In this document: one piece after another, positions 21,533 to 29,969 of the stretch
Position numbering within the stretch: position 1 is the stretch's first letter
Layout of the letters: each line of letters starts with the position of its first letter
NCBI GenBank assembly: GCA_029863305.1
Contig: JAOTVR010000020.1
Span: forward strand, 1-48,317
DNA: 48,317 nucleotides
Reading direction: 5' to 3'
DNA from: Gammaproteobacteria bacterium
GTDB taxonomy: Bacteria > Pseudomonadota > Gammaproteobacteria > Steroidobacterales > Woeseiaceae
Notes under the pieces: generated by a model
The model's database searches: none
The model's input: only the letters and a program-made list of their open reading frames with translations
Told to the model about the DNA's origin: nothing
Position numbers and translations under genes: made by a program

Positions 21533-22203
21533 CTCTGACGCCACCTGCGATTGATGAAGAACATGCCGAACAAAGCAATGAAGGCGACAACCAGCAACAG
21601 TGCCGACAGTTGATGCGCAGCGGAATAATTGAGCGATTCGACCTGATCGTAAATAGCGATCGAAATAACCCGCGTCTCACCCGGGATATTGCCGCCGACC
21701 ATCAATACCACGCCGAATTCGCCCAAGGTATGCGCAAAGCTCAGGACAATGGCACTCAGGTAGCCGCGTACCGACAGCGGCAGAGCGACCGCGAAGAATG
21801 CATCGAGTCGGCTGGCTCCAAGCGTCCAGGCCGCCTCGAGGCTTGCATTGCCGAGAGACTCGAACGCGGCGGCCAATGGCTGCACGGCGAACGGCAGGCT
21901 GTAAAGACAGGACGCAATCACCAGACCGGCAAACGAAAACGTCAGGGCATTACCGGTCAGCTCAACCCACCAGTGGCCAATCGCACCGCTCGGCCCGAGG
22001 ATAATCAGCAGATAAAAGCCCATCACGGTTGGCGGTAGCACGATCGGCAACGCAACGGTCGCTTGCACCACAGGCTTCCATCGCGAAACGGTTCGCGCCA
22101 GCCACCAGGCGATCGGAGTGGCTACGATCATGAGGACTATGGTCGTAATGCCCGCCAGTTGCACCGATAACCACAGCGGTCCCAATAGATTGTTCGTGCT
22201 CAA
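21529..22203 (-). CDS. modB: Molybdate ABC transporter permease
   Basis: Inner-membrane channel subunit of the molybdate importer, 224 residues with about six hydrophobic segments. The cytoplasmic coupling loop contains EAAWTLGASRLDAFFAVALP, the EAA motif that contacts ModC, and the GEFGVVLMVGGNIPGET block typical of ModB. The start is a TTG at 22203 that overlaps the modA stop (TTGA). No other start is close. It lies between modA and modC in one transcriptional unit. Confidence 0.94.
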   Translation of the reverse strand: MSTNNLLGPLWLSVQLAGITTIVLMIVATPIAWWLARTVSRWKPVVQATVALPIVLPPTVMGFYLLIILGPSGAIGHWWVELTGNALTFSFAGLVIASCLYSLPFAVQPLAAAFESLGNASLEAAWTLGASRLDAFFAVALPLSVRGYLSAIVLSFAHTLGEFGVVLMVGGNIPGETRVISIAIYDQVESLNYSAAHQLSALLLVVAFIALFGMFFINRRWRQR

Positions 22204-22952
22204 TTGTCCATCTCGTAACCGTTCGCGGTGATAACGTCCCTGGCATCGCCAGTGCGCAGATAGGCGAGAAAATCCGTCGCTGCCTTCTTACCGGACGCTC
22301 TTTCCAGGAGGATCACCTGGTGTTCGAGTGCCTCGTGCATGGACCGCGGCACTGGCCAGTGGCACGTCGATTCCGGCAAGCGTGCATCCCTTGCCTGTGC
22401 GGTTGCGATCAGGCCGAGGCTCGCGTTACCGGACGCGACGAAGTGCAAAGTCTGCGCAATATTTTCGCCAAACACGAGACGAGGTTGCACCGCTTCCCAG
22501 GCGCCCGCTGCCTGCAGAAATTGCAGCGCCGCAACTCCGTACGGAGCAGTTGCCGGATTTGCGATAGCCAGCCGCTTTTTGCCGAGCTTGTCGAGCTGAG
22601 CCCGGCAGTCGGCATTCGATAACGCCGGATCCCGCGACCAGAGCACGAGACTGCCAACCGCGTACGTAAATCGGCTGCCCGCGACGCCGAGGCCCGATTC
22701 TTCGAGCAGCAGCGGTCGCTCTTTGTCCGCAGCCAGCAGTATGTCGAACGGTGCACCGTTTTCAATCTGCGCGTACAGTTTGCCGGTAGACGCTGTCGTG
22801 ATTCTCAGCTCGTGCCCTGACGTTTTTTCGAAACGCTCCGCCAGCTCATGAGCGGGCCGCGCGAAGTTGCTGGCGACGGCAACGGTAAGCGAGTCGGCGT
22901 GACCCACCTCGGCCAGCAAAAGCAGTAATAAGAGTGTTCGACCGTGGAGCAT
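22200..22952 (-). CDS. modA: Molybdate-binding periplasmic protein
   Basis: Substrate-binding protein of the importer, 250 residues. It has a short signal peptide (MLHGRTLLLLLLLAEVGHAD). The mature part contains VAVASNFARPAHELAERFEK, TTASTGKLYAQIENGAPFDI and LLAADKERPLLL, standard for type II binding proteins of the ModA group. The Ser/Thr residues of the anion site lie in SNF and TGKL. It heads modABC: the stop overlaps modB. The operon shows no obvious ModE box upstream in the 30 bases before the next gene. Confidence 0.94.
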   Translation of the reverse strand: MLHGRTLLLLLLLAEVGHADSLTVAVASNFARPAHELAERFEKTSGHELRITTASTGKLYAQIENGAPFDILLAADKERPLLLEESGLGVAGSRFTYAVGSLVLWSRDPALSNADCRAQLDKLGKKRLAIANPATAPYGVAALQFLQAAGAWEAVQPRLVFGENIAQTLHFVASGNASLGLIATAQARDARLPESTCHWPVPRSMHEALEHQVILLERASGKKAATDFLAYLRTGDARDVITANGYEMDN

Positions 22953-22982
22953 ATTGCCCCACGATAGCCGACTTTTACGTCG

Positions 22983-23513
22983 TCAGCTATTTGGCCGTGA
23001 GACGGCCCAGGATGCGAGCGTCACGACACCATCCGAGTCAGCCGCGATGATGTCGTCGCTGCGAAGCAAAGTCCCGGCAACCCGCACGGGTTGGCCGCGC
23101 CGGCCATGACCACATTTTTGACTCCTGCGGGGACACGTTGCGAGCGCGAACACAGCAATGGGCGCTACCTTGAGTTCGTCGACGTCTCTGACAGCGCCAT
23201 TGATCACAATGCCTGCCCAGCCGTTGTCGGCCGCCAGCTTGGCGAGATTTCCGCCGAGCATTGCGCAGTTGATGGACTCGTTATTGTCGACCAGCAACAC
23301 GCGACCGTCGCCGGGCTCGCTCAGCGTGCTCTTGACCAGCGAGTTGTCGTCCCGGGTCGCAATGATTTCGACGGGTCCAACGCAGGCGCTCTTACCGCCG
23401 AAACTCAGGAACCTGTTGTGCAGCACCTCGGCGCCTGGATAGGTGTCACAGAAATCCGCAGTCGGCATTGAGCCGATTGAAGCGATCGGTGCTGTCTGTT
23501 TTGCAGGTTGCAT
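22983..23513 (-). CDS. RraA-like protein (4-hydroxy-4-methyl-2-oxoglutarate aldolase / RNase E inhibitor fold)
   Basis: A 176-residue protein of the RraA superfamily. Clear family blocks: PTADFCDTYPGAEVLHNRFLSFGG, with the conserved G-x-x-x-x-G substrate loop at GGNLAKLAADNGWAGIVINGA, VRDVDELKVAPIAVFAL and the C-terminal DIIAADSDGVV. RraA homologues either inhibit RNase E or are metal-dependent aldolases; the sequence does not settle it, and the canonical G-x-G-E-R segment is missing from residue ~140. The start at 23513 is chosen because it keeps the upstream gene (stop 23528) out of the frame; ATG has GGGAAGAC upstream. A longer frame to 23594 overlaps that gene. It is third in a unit with aceA. 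Confidence 0.75.
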   Translation of the reverse strand: MQPAKQTAPIASIGSMPTADFCDTYPGAEVLHNRFLSFGGKSACVGPVEIIATRDDNSLVKSTLSEPGDGRVLLVDNNESINCAMLGGNLAKLAADNGWAGIVINGAVRDVDELKVAPIAVFALATCPRRSQKCGHGRRGQPVRVAGTLLRSDDIIAADSDGVVTLASWAVSRPNS

Positions 23514-23527
23514 ATTTGTCTTCCCGT

Positions 23528-24043
23528 TTAGACCGGTGCTCCGCCCAACAAGCCGTCCGGCGCATTTGCCGCAACAGCATGCGTCGTTCCGCAATAGCCG
23601 ACACAGCGAGCAAGCACCCGTCGCCAGCGACGCACGACCATCAGACTTCCATCCCGCATTGTGACTTTGCGCATGCGCTTCAGGCGGCCGGCAGACGGGT
23701 TATCGTGCTTGATAAACGACAGGTCATTTCCGCCGATCATCAGGCTTGGCCAACTGATGACCTGGCGCACCAGGCCCGCCTTCGTCTGCGCCGGCGACTC
23801 TTCGAGCTGCGTGCGAATTTCGATTCGCCGACGGCCCTTGCGAAACAGGTAAGCGCGCTTGCCGTCCTCATCGGACCAACCGATGAATTGAGCTGCGTTC
23901 ACGAACCGCGCCTTGCGGCCGTTAGCGAGGGTCGCGTAGCACTCCGCGTAGCGCATTGGAACGTCAATGGCATAGGCAACAACTTCCGCATGACTGGCGC
24001 CTTTTAACGGGACAATTTTGTCCAGGAATAATGAAGCACTCAT
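23528..24043 (-). CDS. Uncharacterised protein, second gene of the aceA operon
   Basis: 171 residues without a family I recognise. Residues 1-75 are structured and hydrophilic (SLFLDKIVPLKGASHAEVVA, FVNAAQFIGWSDEDGKRAYL, FRKGRRRIEIRTQ). The second half is basic, with paired Arg residues (KRMRKVTMRDGSLMVVRRWRR). There is no signal peptide or membrane segment. It follows aceA by 17 bases with GGAGGGGAGA as a strong ribosome site, so it is translated from the same transcript. A role linked to isocitrate lyase or to nucleic acid (from its charge) is possible, but nothing more can be said. The RraA-like gene follows 14 bases later. Confidence 0.6.
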   Translation of the reverse strand: MSASLFLDKIVPLKGASHAEVVAYAIDVPMRYAECYATLANGRKARFVNAAQFIGWSDEDGKRAYLFRKGRRRIEIRTQLEESPAQTKAGLVRQVISWPSLMIGGNDLSFIKHDNPSAGRLKRMRKVTMRDGSLMVVRRWRRVLARCVGYCGTTHAVAANAPDGLLGGAPV

Positions 24044-24060
24044 ACGCGTCTCCCCTCCGC

Positions 24061-25359
24061 TTATGCGGCTGACTCGCTGTGTTCAGTGAATTGCTCTTCC
24101 TCGGTGCTGCCGGTCAGTGCCGTCGTGGATGACAGCCCGTGCATAATCGTGTTTTGCACGGCGTCGAAGTAGCCCGCGCCAACAAATGACTGGTGCTTCG
24201 CGGCACGAAAGCCGTATTGCTCATCCGCAAACTCGCGCTCTTGCAGCTGCGAGTAGGCATACATGCCGTCGGCCTTGTACGCCCGACTGAGGTTGAACAT
24301 GCTGGAATTCAATGCGTGCCAGCCGGCCAGGGTAATGAACTGGAACTTGTAGCCCATCCTGCCCAGGTCCTCGCGGAATGTTTTCATCGTGGCGTCGTCG
24401 AGATTGGCTTTCCAGTTGAATGATGGCGAGCAGTTATAGGCCAGCAACTGATTCGGATACTCGGCGTGGATCGCATCGGCAAAGCGCTGCGCCTGCGCGA
24501 GATCGGGCTTCGAGGTTTCGCACCAGATCAAATCCGCGTACGGCGCATAGGCCAGTCCGCGTGCGATCGCCTGTTCGAGGCCGGCATTGGTGCGATAGAA
24601 ACCTTCCGGTGTGCGCTCGCCCGTGATGAACGGATGATCCAGCTCGTCGGAATCGGATGTGATCAGGTTTGCTGCATCTGCATCGGTACGCGCCAGTAGT
24701 ACGGTCGGCACGCCGCAAACGTCAGCAGCCAGGCGAGCAGCCGTTAGCTTCGCAACCGCCTCGGCCGTTGGTACGAGTACTTTGCCGCCCATGTGCCCGC
24801 ATTTTTTCGCGGAGGACAGTTGATCTTCGAAGTGAACGCCAGCGGCGCCGGCACGAATCATGCTCTTCATCAATTCGAATGCGTTGAGATTGCCGCCGAA
24901 GCCGGCTTCGGCATCGGCGATGATCGGCGGGAACCAGTCATGGCTCCTGTCGCCGTTGAGTGCATGAATCTCATCGGTGCGCTGCAACGCATTGTTGATG
25001 CGTTCGACCATTTTCGGCACTGAGTCCACCGGATACAGGCTCTGGTCCGGGTACATCTCACCGGCACTATTGCCGTCGCCGGCAACCTGCCAGCCGGAGC
25101 AGTAAATCGCCTTGAGGCCGGCCTGAACTTCCTGAATGGCCTGGTTACCGGTTAACGCACCGAGCCCGCAAACAGGATCTTCCTGATTGAGCAGTCGCCA
25201 GAATTTCTCGGCGCCCAACTTTGCCAGGGTGTGCTCGATCAACACGGTCCCCCGCAGTTTCACAACATCTTCGGCGCTATAACTGCGCTCAACGCCTTTC
25301 CAGCGCGGGCTGTTGGCCCAGTCGGATTCCAGTCTTTCAATCTGTTCGCGTCGGTCCAT
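24061..25359 (-). CDS. aceA: Isocitrate lyase
   Basis: First enzyme of the glyoxylate shunt: isocitrate to glyoxylate and succinate, allowing growth on acetate and fatty acids. The 432-residue cytosolic protein carries the family signature [11 protein letters not shown] with catalytic Cys187. Blocks VFQHWVAG-like [26 protein letters not shown] and [12 protein letters not shown] (active-site Ser/His-rich loop) are all present. The malate synthase gene normally next to it is absent. It is divergent from a RamB-type regulator across 135 bases. The lipid-degrading operons downstream would feed it with acetyl-CoA. Confidence 0.96.
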   Translation of the reverse strand: MDRREQIERLESDWANSPRWKGVERSYSAEDVVKLRGTVLIEHTLAKLGAEKFWRLLNQEDPVCGLGALTGNQAIQEVQAGLKAIYCSGWQVAGDGNSAGEMYPDQSLYPVDSVPKMVERINNALQRTDEIHALNGDRSHDWFPPIIADAEAGFGGNLNAFELMKSMIRAGAAGVHFEDQLSSAKKCGHMGGKVLVPTAEAVAKLTAARLAADVCGVPTVLLARTDADAANLITSDSDELDHPFITGERTPEGFYRTNAGLEQAIARGLAYAPYADLIWCETSKPDLAQAQRFADAIHAEYPNQLLAYNCSPSFNWKANLDDATMKTFREDLGRMGYKFQFITLAGWHALNSSMFNLSRAYKADGMYAYSQLQEREFADEQYGFRAAKHQSFVGAGYFDAVQNTIMHGLSSTTALTGSTEEEQFTEHSESAA

Positions 25360-25443
25360 TTCGTTCTCCCGGCCTCCGGTGCCCCGTACGCCGGGGCGGG
25401 TGAAATTTGGGTTCTCGACAGGTATAGTACGGCGACTAGGTAT

Positions 25444-25468
25444 AAAATTTTACAGAAAAAATTTTACA
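25444..25468. promoter_or_regulatory. Two direct AAAATTTTACA repeats between aceA and its regulator
   Basis: AAAATTTTACA occurs at 25444-25454 and again at 25458-25468, 14 bases apart, in the gap between the divergent aceA and regulator genes. Such spaced A/T-rich repeats are a likely binding site for the neighbouring RamB-type protein or contribute to overlapping promoters. They are not similar to the Corynebacterium RamB consensus. Confidence 0.45.
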
Positions 25469-25494
25469 CTGTTAATTTCACAACCGGATTCGAG

Positions 25495-27060
25495 ATGAGC
25501 ACACCACAAGGTTTGCGTCGCAGGGCGCATTTCCTGGGCACCAAAATCAAGTCACTCAGGAAGCGCAATAACCTGACACTCGAAGATTTGTCGGTTCGGT
25601 GCGTGCAGATCGATGCCGAGGCCGGCCCGTCAGTGTCCTATTTATCGATGATCGAGAATGGCAAACGCGTTCCATCGGAACGCCTGCTACAGATCGTCGC
25701 GGACATCTTCCAGAAGGATGTGAACTGGTTTTATGACGAATCGCTGGAAGATCAGGCTCTTGATCCGGCACCGGCACAGTCGGCCGTCAGCGGCCTGCCG
25801 CTCGAGCCCGGCTTCCTGTTCTCTGAGAATCTGCTGCAAATTGCCATTCCCGAGTTACTCGCTCAGACCGGCACCACGGGCCGGCAATTTGCGCACTTGT
25901 TAATACGTGCGCATCAGGAGTCGAGCCAGAATCGTTTTCCCGACCTCGAACGAGCCGCTGAAAGCGTCGGCAAGAAACGCTTTCCGCTGGGCGTCGAGGA
26001 TGTGCTCGATCTTGCAGCGGCAGTCGGCCTGTCGATTCAGTGGTTCGACAAGTCGTCGTTCAAGGATCGTGGCGACACCGATATGCCGCTCAACACGATT
26101 GTGCGATCGTTTTTCGATGCACCTAACAGGATCTATCTGAACAACGCACTAAAGCGCAACCCCGCGCGATTAAAATACGATGTCGCCAATCACATAGCGC
26201 ACATGATCCTGCACGACGGCGATGGCGCGCGAGCACCGCAGATTTCGGGCGGCAGAGTGTCGGGCCGTCGACATGACTCCGATTCACCCAATGTCGATGC
26301 GAAAGACATTCTGTATGCCTGGCGCGACTTTGAGTGCAGCTATTTTGCCGCCGCACTGCTCGCCCCAAAGACGCCTTTCCGGCAGTTCCTCGCAAAGCAC
26401 GCTTACGCACTCGAGGCCGGTGACAAGGTCGAGCTTACGACGACACTGGCGATGCGCCGCATGCCAAGCGTGAGCCCGTATCCACACTGGCACTACTTCG
26501 ACGCCTACCCGCCCGGCAACCTGCGCGCAGTCTATCGCGGCAATGGTATTCCATTACCGTGGGGCAACATGTCGATGATCTCGGACCCGTGCCAGCACTG
26601 GGCCGTGTTCCGGATGCTGAACACGCGCTCGACCAAGCCGTCGTCACAGATTTCCGTATTGCGGACAGGCGACGATAAACGCCTGTATTGCTGCCAATCG
26701 GTTCGCAGCAAGGACGCAGCCGGGAATCCGCACGTATTGTGTGCGGGCGTTGATCTTGCCCCCGCGCTTCGGGCGCAAAACATCGACCCGCTCGATACCA
26801 TAGATGCAATCGAGTTGAGTTGTAATGCGAGCGGAGGTTCGGGATCCATACCGGCCGAGGCGCGCAAACAACTCGAAAGCATCGGCAAGATTCTGAATAT
26901 CGGCTGGATAGCAGAGGGCGCGAAAAAGGACGCGACGATAATCTGCCCACGCAGTTCGAGTTGCCCGCGTGAAAAGCACTGCCTGGGCAAGGCGATGCCG
27001 AAGCTCCGGCCGCAAATCGATCAGATCCGCGAATCGTTGTTATCACAGAGTGCCGGCTAG
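25495..27060 (+). CDS. RamB/ScfR-type transcriptional regulator (XRE-DUF955-DUF2083)
   Basis: A 521-residue regulator of short-chain fatty acid or glyoxylate metabolism. The N-terminal 75 residues are an XRE helix-turn-helix with an insertion (KIKSLRKRNNLTLEDLSVRC, SYLSMIENGKRVPSERLL). Residues 115-260 belong to the IrrE-like/DUF955 fold, but its metal motif reads NHIAHMILH and lacks the usual HExxH Glu. The C-terminus is DUF2083-like with Cys residues (CPRSSSCPREKHCLGKAMP) that could bind metal or sense redox. In Corynebacterium the homologue RamB represses aceA and aceB. Here the gene is divergent from aceA, which supports that role. ATG 25495 is preceded by CGAG; the longer frame to 25231 lies in the aceA promoter. 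Confidence 0.87.
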   Translation: MSTPQGLRRRAHFLGTKIKSLRKRNNLTLEDLSVRCVQIDAEAGPSVSYLSMIENGKRVPSERLLQIVADIFQKDVNWFYDESLEDQALDPAPAQSAVSGLPLEPGFLFSENLLQIAIPELLAQTGTTGRQFAHLLIRAHQESSQNRFPDLERAAESVGKKRFPLGVEDVLDLAAAVGLSIQWFDKSSFKDRGDTDMPLNTIVRSFFDAPNRIYLNNALKRNPARLKYDVANHIAHMILHDGDGARAPQISGGRVSGRRHDSDSPNVDAKDILYAWRDFECSYFAAALLAPKTPFRQFLAKHAYALEAGDKVELTTTLAMRRMPSVSPYPHWHYFDAYPPGNLRAVYRGNGIPLPWGNMSMISDPCQHWAVFRMLNTRSTKPSSQISVLRTGDDKRLYCCQSVRSKDAAGNPHVLCAGVDLAPALRAQNIDPLDTIDAIELSCNASGGSGSIPAEARKQLESIGKILNIGWIAEGAKKDATIICPRSSSCPREKHCLGKAMPKLRPQIDQIRESLLSQSAG

Positions 27061-27066
27061 GCAGTA

Positions 27067-28239
27067 TTGAATACTCTTCTGAAGAAAGTGCTAATCGCTT
27101 CCGCGATCATCGTCGTCGCCATTGCGGCGGCAAATGTCTTTGTCGCCTGGTACGCCTGGCGTGCTTATCTGGGCTCGATTCAGCCCTCCGTTGAATTCGA
27201 CCCGGGGCAACTGCCAGCCCCGCCGGATTATGCTCACGAGTCAGCATGGGTCGTAACACCCGAGGCGCCGGGTCTGTCGCAGATCAGTCCCGGCGCATTA
27301 CCCGTGCCGCCTGTCGCACAGGCCAAGGCCGATGTTTTCTTTGTCCACCCAACGACGTACTTCGGCACGACCAACTGGAACGCCGACCTCGAAGATTTCG
27401 CGGCGAATCAGGTTCTCGAGAACCTGGTGGTGCCGTCGCAAATGACCGTGTTCAATGCGTGCTGCCGAATATTCGCTCCTCGATATCGCCAGGCAACCTT
27501 GTTCGCCTTTATGGGCGCTGGTGACAACGGACGGCAGGCCCTGGAAGCCGCCTACAGCGATGTGCGTCAGGCGTTCGAGCACTATATGGTCGTAAGAAAT
27601 GAAGGTCGGCCGTTTATCCTCGCAAGCCACAGTCAGGGAACGGTGCATGCGATTCGACTACTCGAGGAGGTCATCGCCGAGGCTGATTATCGCGCGCGCA
27701 TGATCGGTGCCTATCTTCCCGGCTTTTCGCTGCCTGAGGACAAACGCGAAACGACTTTAAAGTGGCTGCCCGTGTGCGCAACCGGGAACAGCATCCGCTG
27801 CCTGATTGCCTGGGACACCTACGCCGAATCCGGCGGACCGAAACATCGGACGGATCAGGGCGAGCATTATTACGCCGACGCAGACGACGGACATTGGGAG
27901 CGTCGCGGCAGCAAGACCGCAACCTGCGTAAATCCTCTGTCCTGGTTGCCGAACTTCGAGGTGGCCAGCAAGAAGCAGCACAAAGGCGCAACCTACGTCG
28001 TTCTTCCGGGAGTCGGCAATGCTTCCCTGAAACCCATCCTCGCGCCGTTGATCAGGAATGACATTTCGGCTCGCTGTGATAAGGATGGCTACCTCTATAT
28101 TTCGGCACCGACATCTCCCGTGTATTACATTGGCATGATGCCGGGTGAATGGTTTCACAACCACGACTACACCCTCTTTTATATGAATGTCCGAGAGAAT
28201 GCCGTCGCCCGCGTTAACGCGTTTCTTTACCATCAATAA
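27067..28239 (+). CDS. DUF3089 alpha/beta hydrolase, membrane-anchored
   Basis: A 390-residue protein starting at a TTG (27067), six bases after the preceding stop, which is the only start after that in-frame TAG. Residues 5-30 are a hydrophobic segment (KKVLIASAIIVVAIAAANVF) without a clear cleavage site, so it is probably membrane-bound. The rest belongs to DUF3089, an alpha/beta hydrolase family: KADVFFVHPTTYFG, ILASHSQGTVHAIRLLEEVI (nucleophile elbow), IGAYLPGF and HDYTLFYMNVREN at the end. Biochemical activity is not established for the family. Cotranscription with the upstream regulator is possible given the tiny gap. Confidence 0.82.
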   Translation: MNTLLKKVLIASAIIVVAIAAANVFVAWYAWRAYLGSIQPSVEFDPGQLPAPPDYAHESAWVVTPEAPGLSQISPGALPVPPVAQAKADVFFVHPTTYFGTTNWNADLEDFAANQVLENLVVPSQMTVFNACCRIFAPRYRQATLFAFMGAGDNGRQALEAAYSDVRQAFEHYMVVRNEGRPFILASHSQGTVHAIRLLEEVIAEADYRARMIGAYLPGFSLPEDKRETTLKWLPVCATGNSIRCLIAWDTYAESGGPKHRTDQGEHYYADADDGHWERRGSKTATCVNPLSWLPNFEVASKKQHKGATYVVLPGVGNASLKPILAPLIRNDISARCDKDGYLYISAPTSPVYYIGMMPGEWFHNHDYTLFYMNVRENAVARVNAFLYHQ

Positions 28240-28255
28240 GACCGGGAGTAATCCT

Positions 28256-29173
28256 ATGGCACAACTACAAGTAAACGGCCTGCAGATCGAATACGACACG
28301 TTCGGCGACCCAAGCGATGATCCCATATTGCTGATCATGGGCCTGGGCACACAAATGACTGCATGGTCGCCCGACTTCTGCAATGCGCTTGTAAAGCACG
28401 GTCATTACGTCATTCGATTCGACAACCGGGACATTGGACTGTCAACGAAACTTGAAGGCGCCAGGGCGCCCGGTCGTCTGCGTTACTTCCTGCATCATTT
28501 TCTGCATATACCGTTGCACGAGCCCTACTCCCTCGAAGACATGGCAGCCGACGCCGCCGGCGTGCTCGAGGCGCTTGAGATCGATTCTGCACACGTGGTC
28601 GGTGCATCGATGGGCGGTATGATTGCGCAAATATTGACTGTGCGTCATCCACGACGCGTGAAAACACTGACATCTTTAATGTCCAGCAGCGGTGCCCCGG
28701 GGTTGCCAAGAGCACGCCCGGACGTCGTCAAGCAGGTGTTCACGAGCAGGCCGAACACCAGCGATGCGAACGCCATGCTCCAACATCTGATCAAGTCGGC
28801 AAAGCTGATAAGCAGCCCGGGCTATCCACGGTCCGACGATGATTGGCGCGACCTTATCACGGAGTCATTGAACCGCAGCTTCTATCCGATGGGTTTTGTG
28901 CGCCAGGGGGCAGCGATCGTTGCAGACGGCAGCCGTGTGCGACGGCTCAATATGATCGACAGACCAACATTGGTCATTCACGGCAGCGACGACCCACTGA
29001 TTCCGGTGGAAGCCGGCATCGACACGGCGAGGCACATTGCGGGTGCCAGGCTCGAAATAATAGACGGCATGGGCCACGATATCCCACCGCAGCTGATCGA
29101 CCGGCTGACAACGCTGATTGCCGGTCACGCCGGGCGCACCGAGGGGAAAAATCCTAGACGTGCTTCTGGTTGA
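28256..29173 (+). CDS. Alpha/beta hydrolase
   Basis: A 305-residue soluble hydrolase with the full fold: FGDPSDDPILLIMGLGTQM (oxyanion HG-like), FDNRDIGLST, GASMGGMIAQI (nucleophile Ser in G-x-S-x-G), the strand PTLVIHGSDDPLIPVE (acid) and GMGHDIPPQ (His). The RDIGLST segment and the SLMSSSGAPG insertion are characteristic of the group of uncharacterised esterase/epoxide-hydrolase-like proteins common near lipid genes. ATG 28256 has GGGAG upstream. Its last 20 bases overlap the 3' end of the SDR gene on the opposite strand. Confidence 0.86.
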   Translation: MAQLQVNGLQIEYDTFGDPSDDPILLIMGLGTQMTAWSPDFCNALVKHGHYVIRFDNRDIGLSTKLEGARAPGRLRYFLHHFLHIPLHEPYSLEDMAADAAGVLEALEIDSAHVVGASMGGMIAQILTVRHPRRVKTLTSLMSSSGAPGLPRARPDVVKQVFTSRPNTSDANAMLQHLIKSAKLISSPGYPRSDDDWRDLITESLNRSFYPMGFVRQGAAIVADGSRVRRLNMIDRPTLVIHGSDDPLIPVEAGIDTARHIAGARLEIIDGMGHDIPPQLIDRLTTLIAGHAGRTEGKNPRRASG

Positions 29174-29969
29174 TTATCGTGCCGCCATCGACCGGAATCA
29201 CGGTCCCGTGCACATAGGCGCCGGCGCGCGAGCTCAGGTAGATCGCGAGACCTGCAATATCTTCCGGCTCACCAACGCGACCGAGCAGACTGTTGCTTGC
29301 CAGTTTGTCGCCGCAGTACTCGAAGATCTTGTCGGTCAATTTGCTGTGGAAGAAACCTGGCGCAATTGCATTGACGGTTACTTGTTTTGGCCCCAGCTCC
29401 ACCGCCAGATGCCGGGTCAAATGGTGCACTGCGGCTTTGCTCGAGGTGTAAGCATAGGTGCCTATGCCGTGCACAGCAGGAATGTGCAGGCCGTCAATCG
29501 ATCCGATGTTGATAACGCGCGCAGGCTGCGCATCACTGGCTGCAGCTTCCAATAACGGCGTGCAGTCACGCGTCATTGCAAACACGGTTGCGACATTGAG
29601 TTGCAGCACCTTATCGAAAGCTTCTACTGCGTAGTTTTCGTAACTGTCGCCCCATGCCGTACCGGCATTGTTGATCAGAATATCAAGCTTGCCGTCGCGA
29701 TCACCGATGTGTGCAATCAGTCGCCGACGCGCATCGGCATCGTTAATGTCCGCCGGCACGGCTTCGCACTCGCCAAATTCGCTGAGCTCCCTTGCCGTTT
29801 GCTGACACATCCTCGCCGTGCGTGCTGTGATGTAGACCCTGGCGCCCGCCTGCAACAAGCCCTGGGACATCATGCGGCCGATGCCGCGGGAGCCTCCAGT
29901 CACCAGGGCAACCTTGTCTTCGAGATTGAACAACTTGTGAAGATCGAGGCTATCCGCCGACATGTTCAC
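29154..29969 (-). CDS. Short-chain dehydrogenase/reductase
   Basis: A 271-residue classical SDR with NAD(P)-binding TGGSRGIGRMMSQ at residues 24-36, NNAGTAWGD, and the catalytic triad: Ser in INIGSIDG, Tyr and Lys in YAYTSSKAAVHH. The C-terminus keeps PEDIAGLAIYLSSRAGAYV and VDGG. Close homologues are gluconate- or 3-oxoacyl-type dehydrogenases. It is the last gene of the minus-strand lipid operon and its start overlaps the end of the 3-hydroxyacyl-CoA dehydrogenase gene. Start may be 29969 or the next ATG at 29963. A role on a hydroxyacyl or alcohol intermediate of that pathway is likely. Confidence 0.86.
   Translation of the reverse strand: MNMSADSLDLHKLFNLEDKVALVTGGSRGIGRMMSQGLLQAGARVYITARTARMCQQTARELSEFGECEAVPADINDADARRRLIAHIGDRDGKLDILINNAGTAWGDSYENYAVEAFDKVLQLNVATVFAMTRDCTPLLEAAASDAQPARVINIGSIDGLHIPAVHGIGTYAYTSSKAAVHHLTRHLAVELGPKQVTVNAIAPGFFHSKLTDKIFEYCGDKLASNSLLGRVGEPEDIAGLAIYLSSRAGAYVHGTVIPVDGGTIINQKHV

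Noticed and set aside
26435..27046. 203-codon minus-strand frame inside the RamB-like gene
   Set aside because: Composition is typical of an antisense shadow (Arg/Ser/Cys-rich) and the sense frame has three recognised domains.
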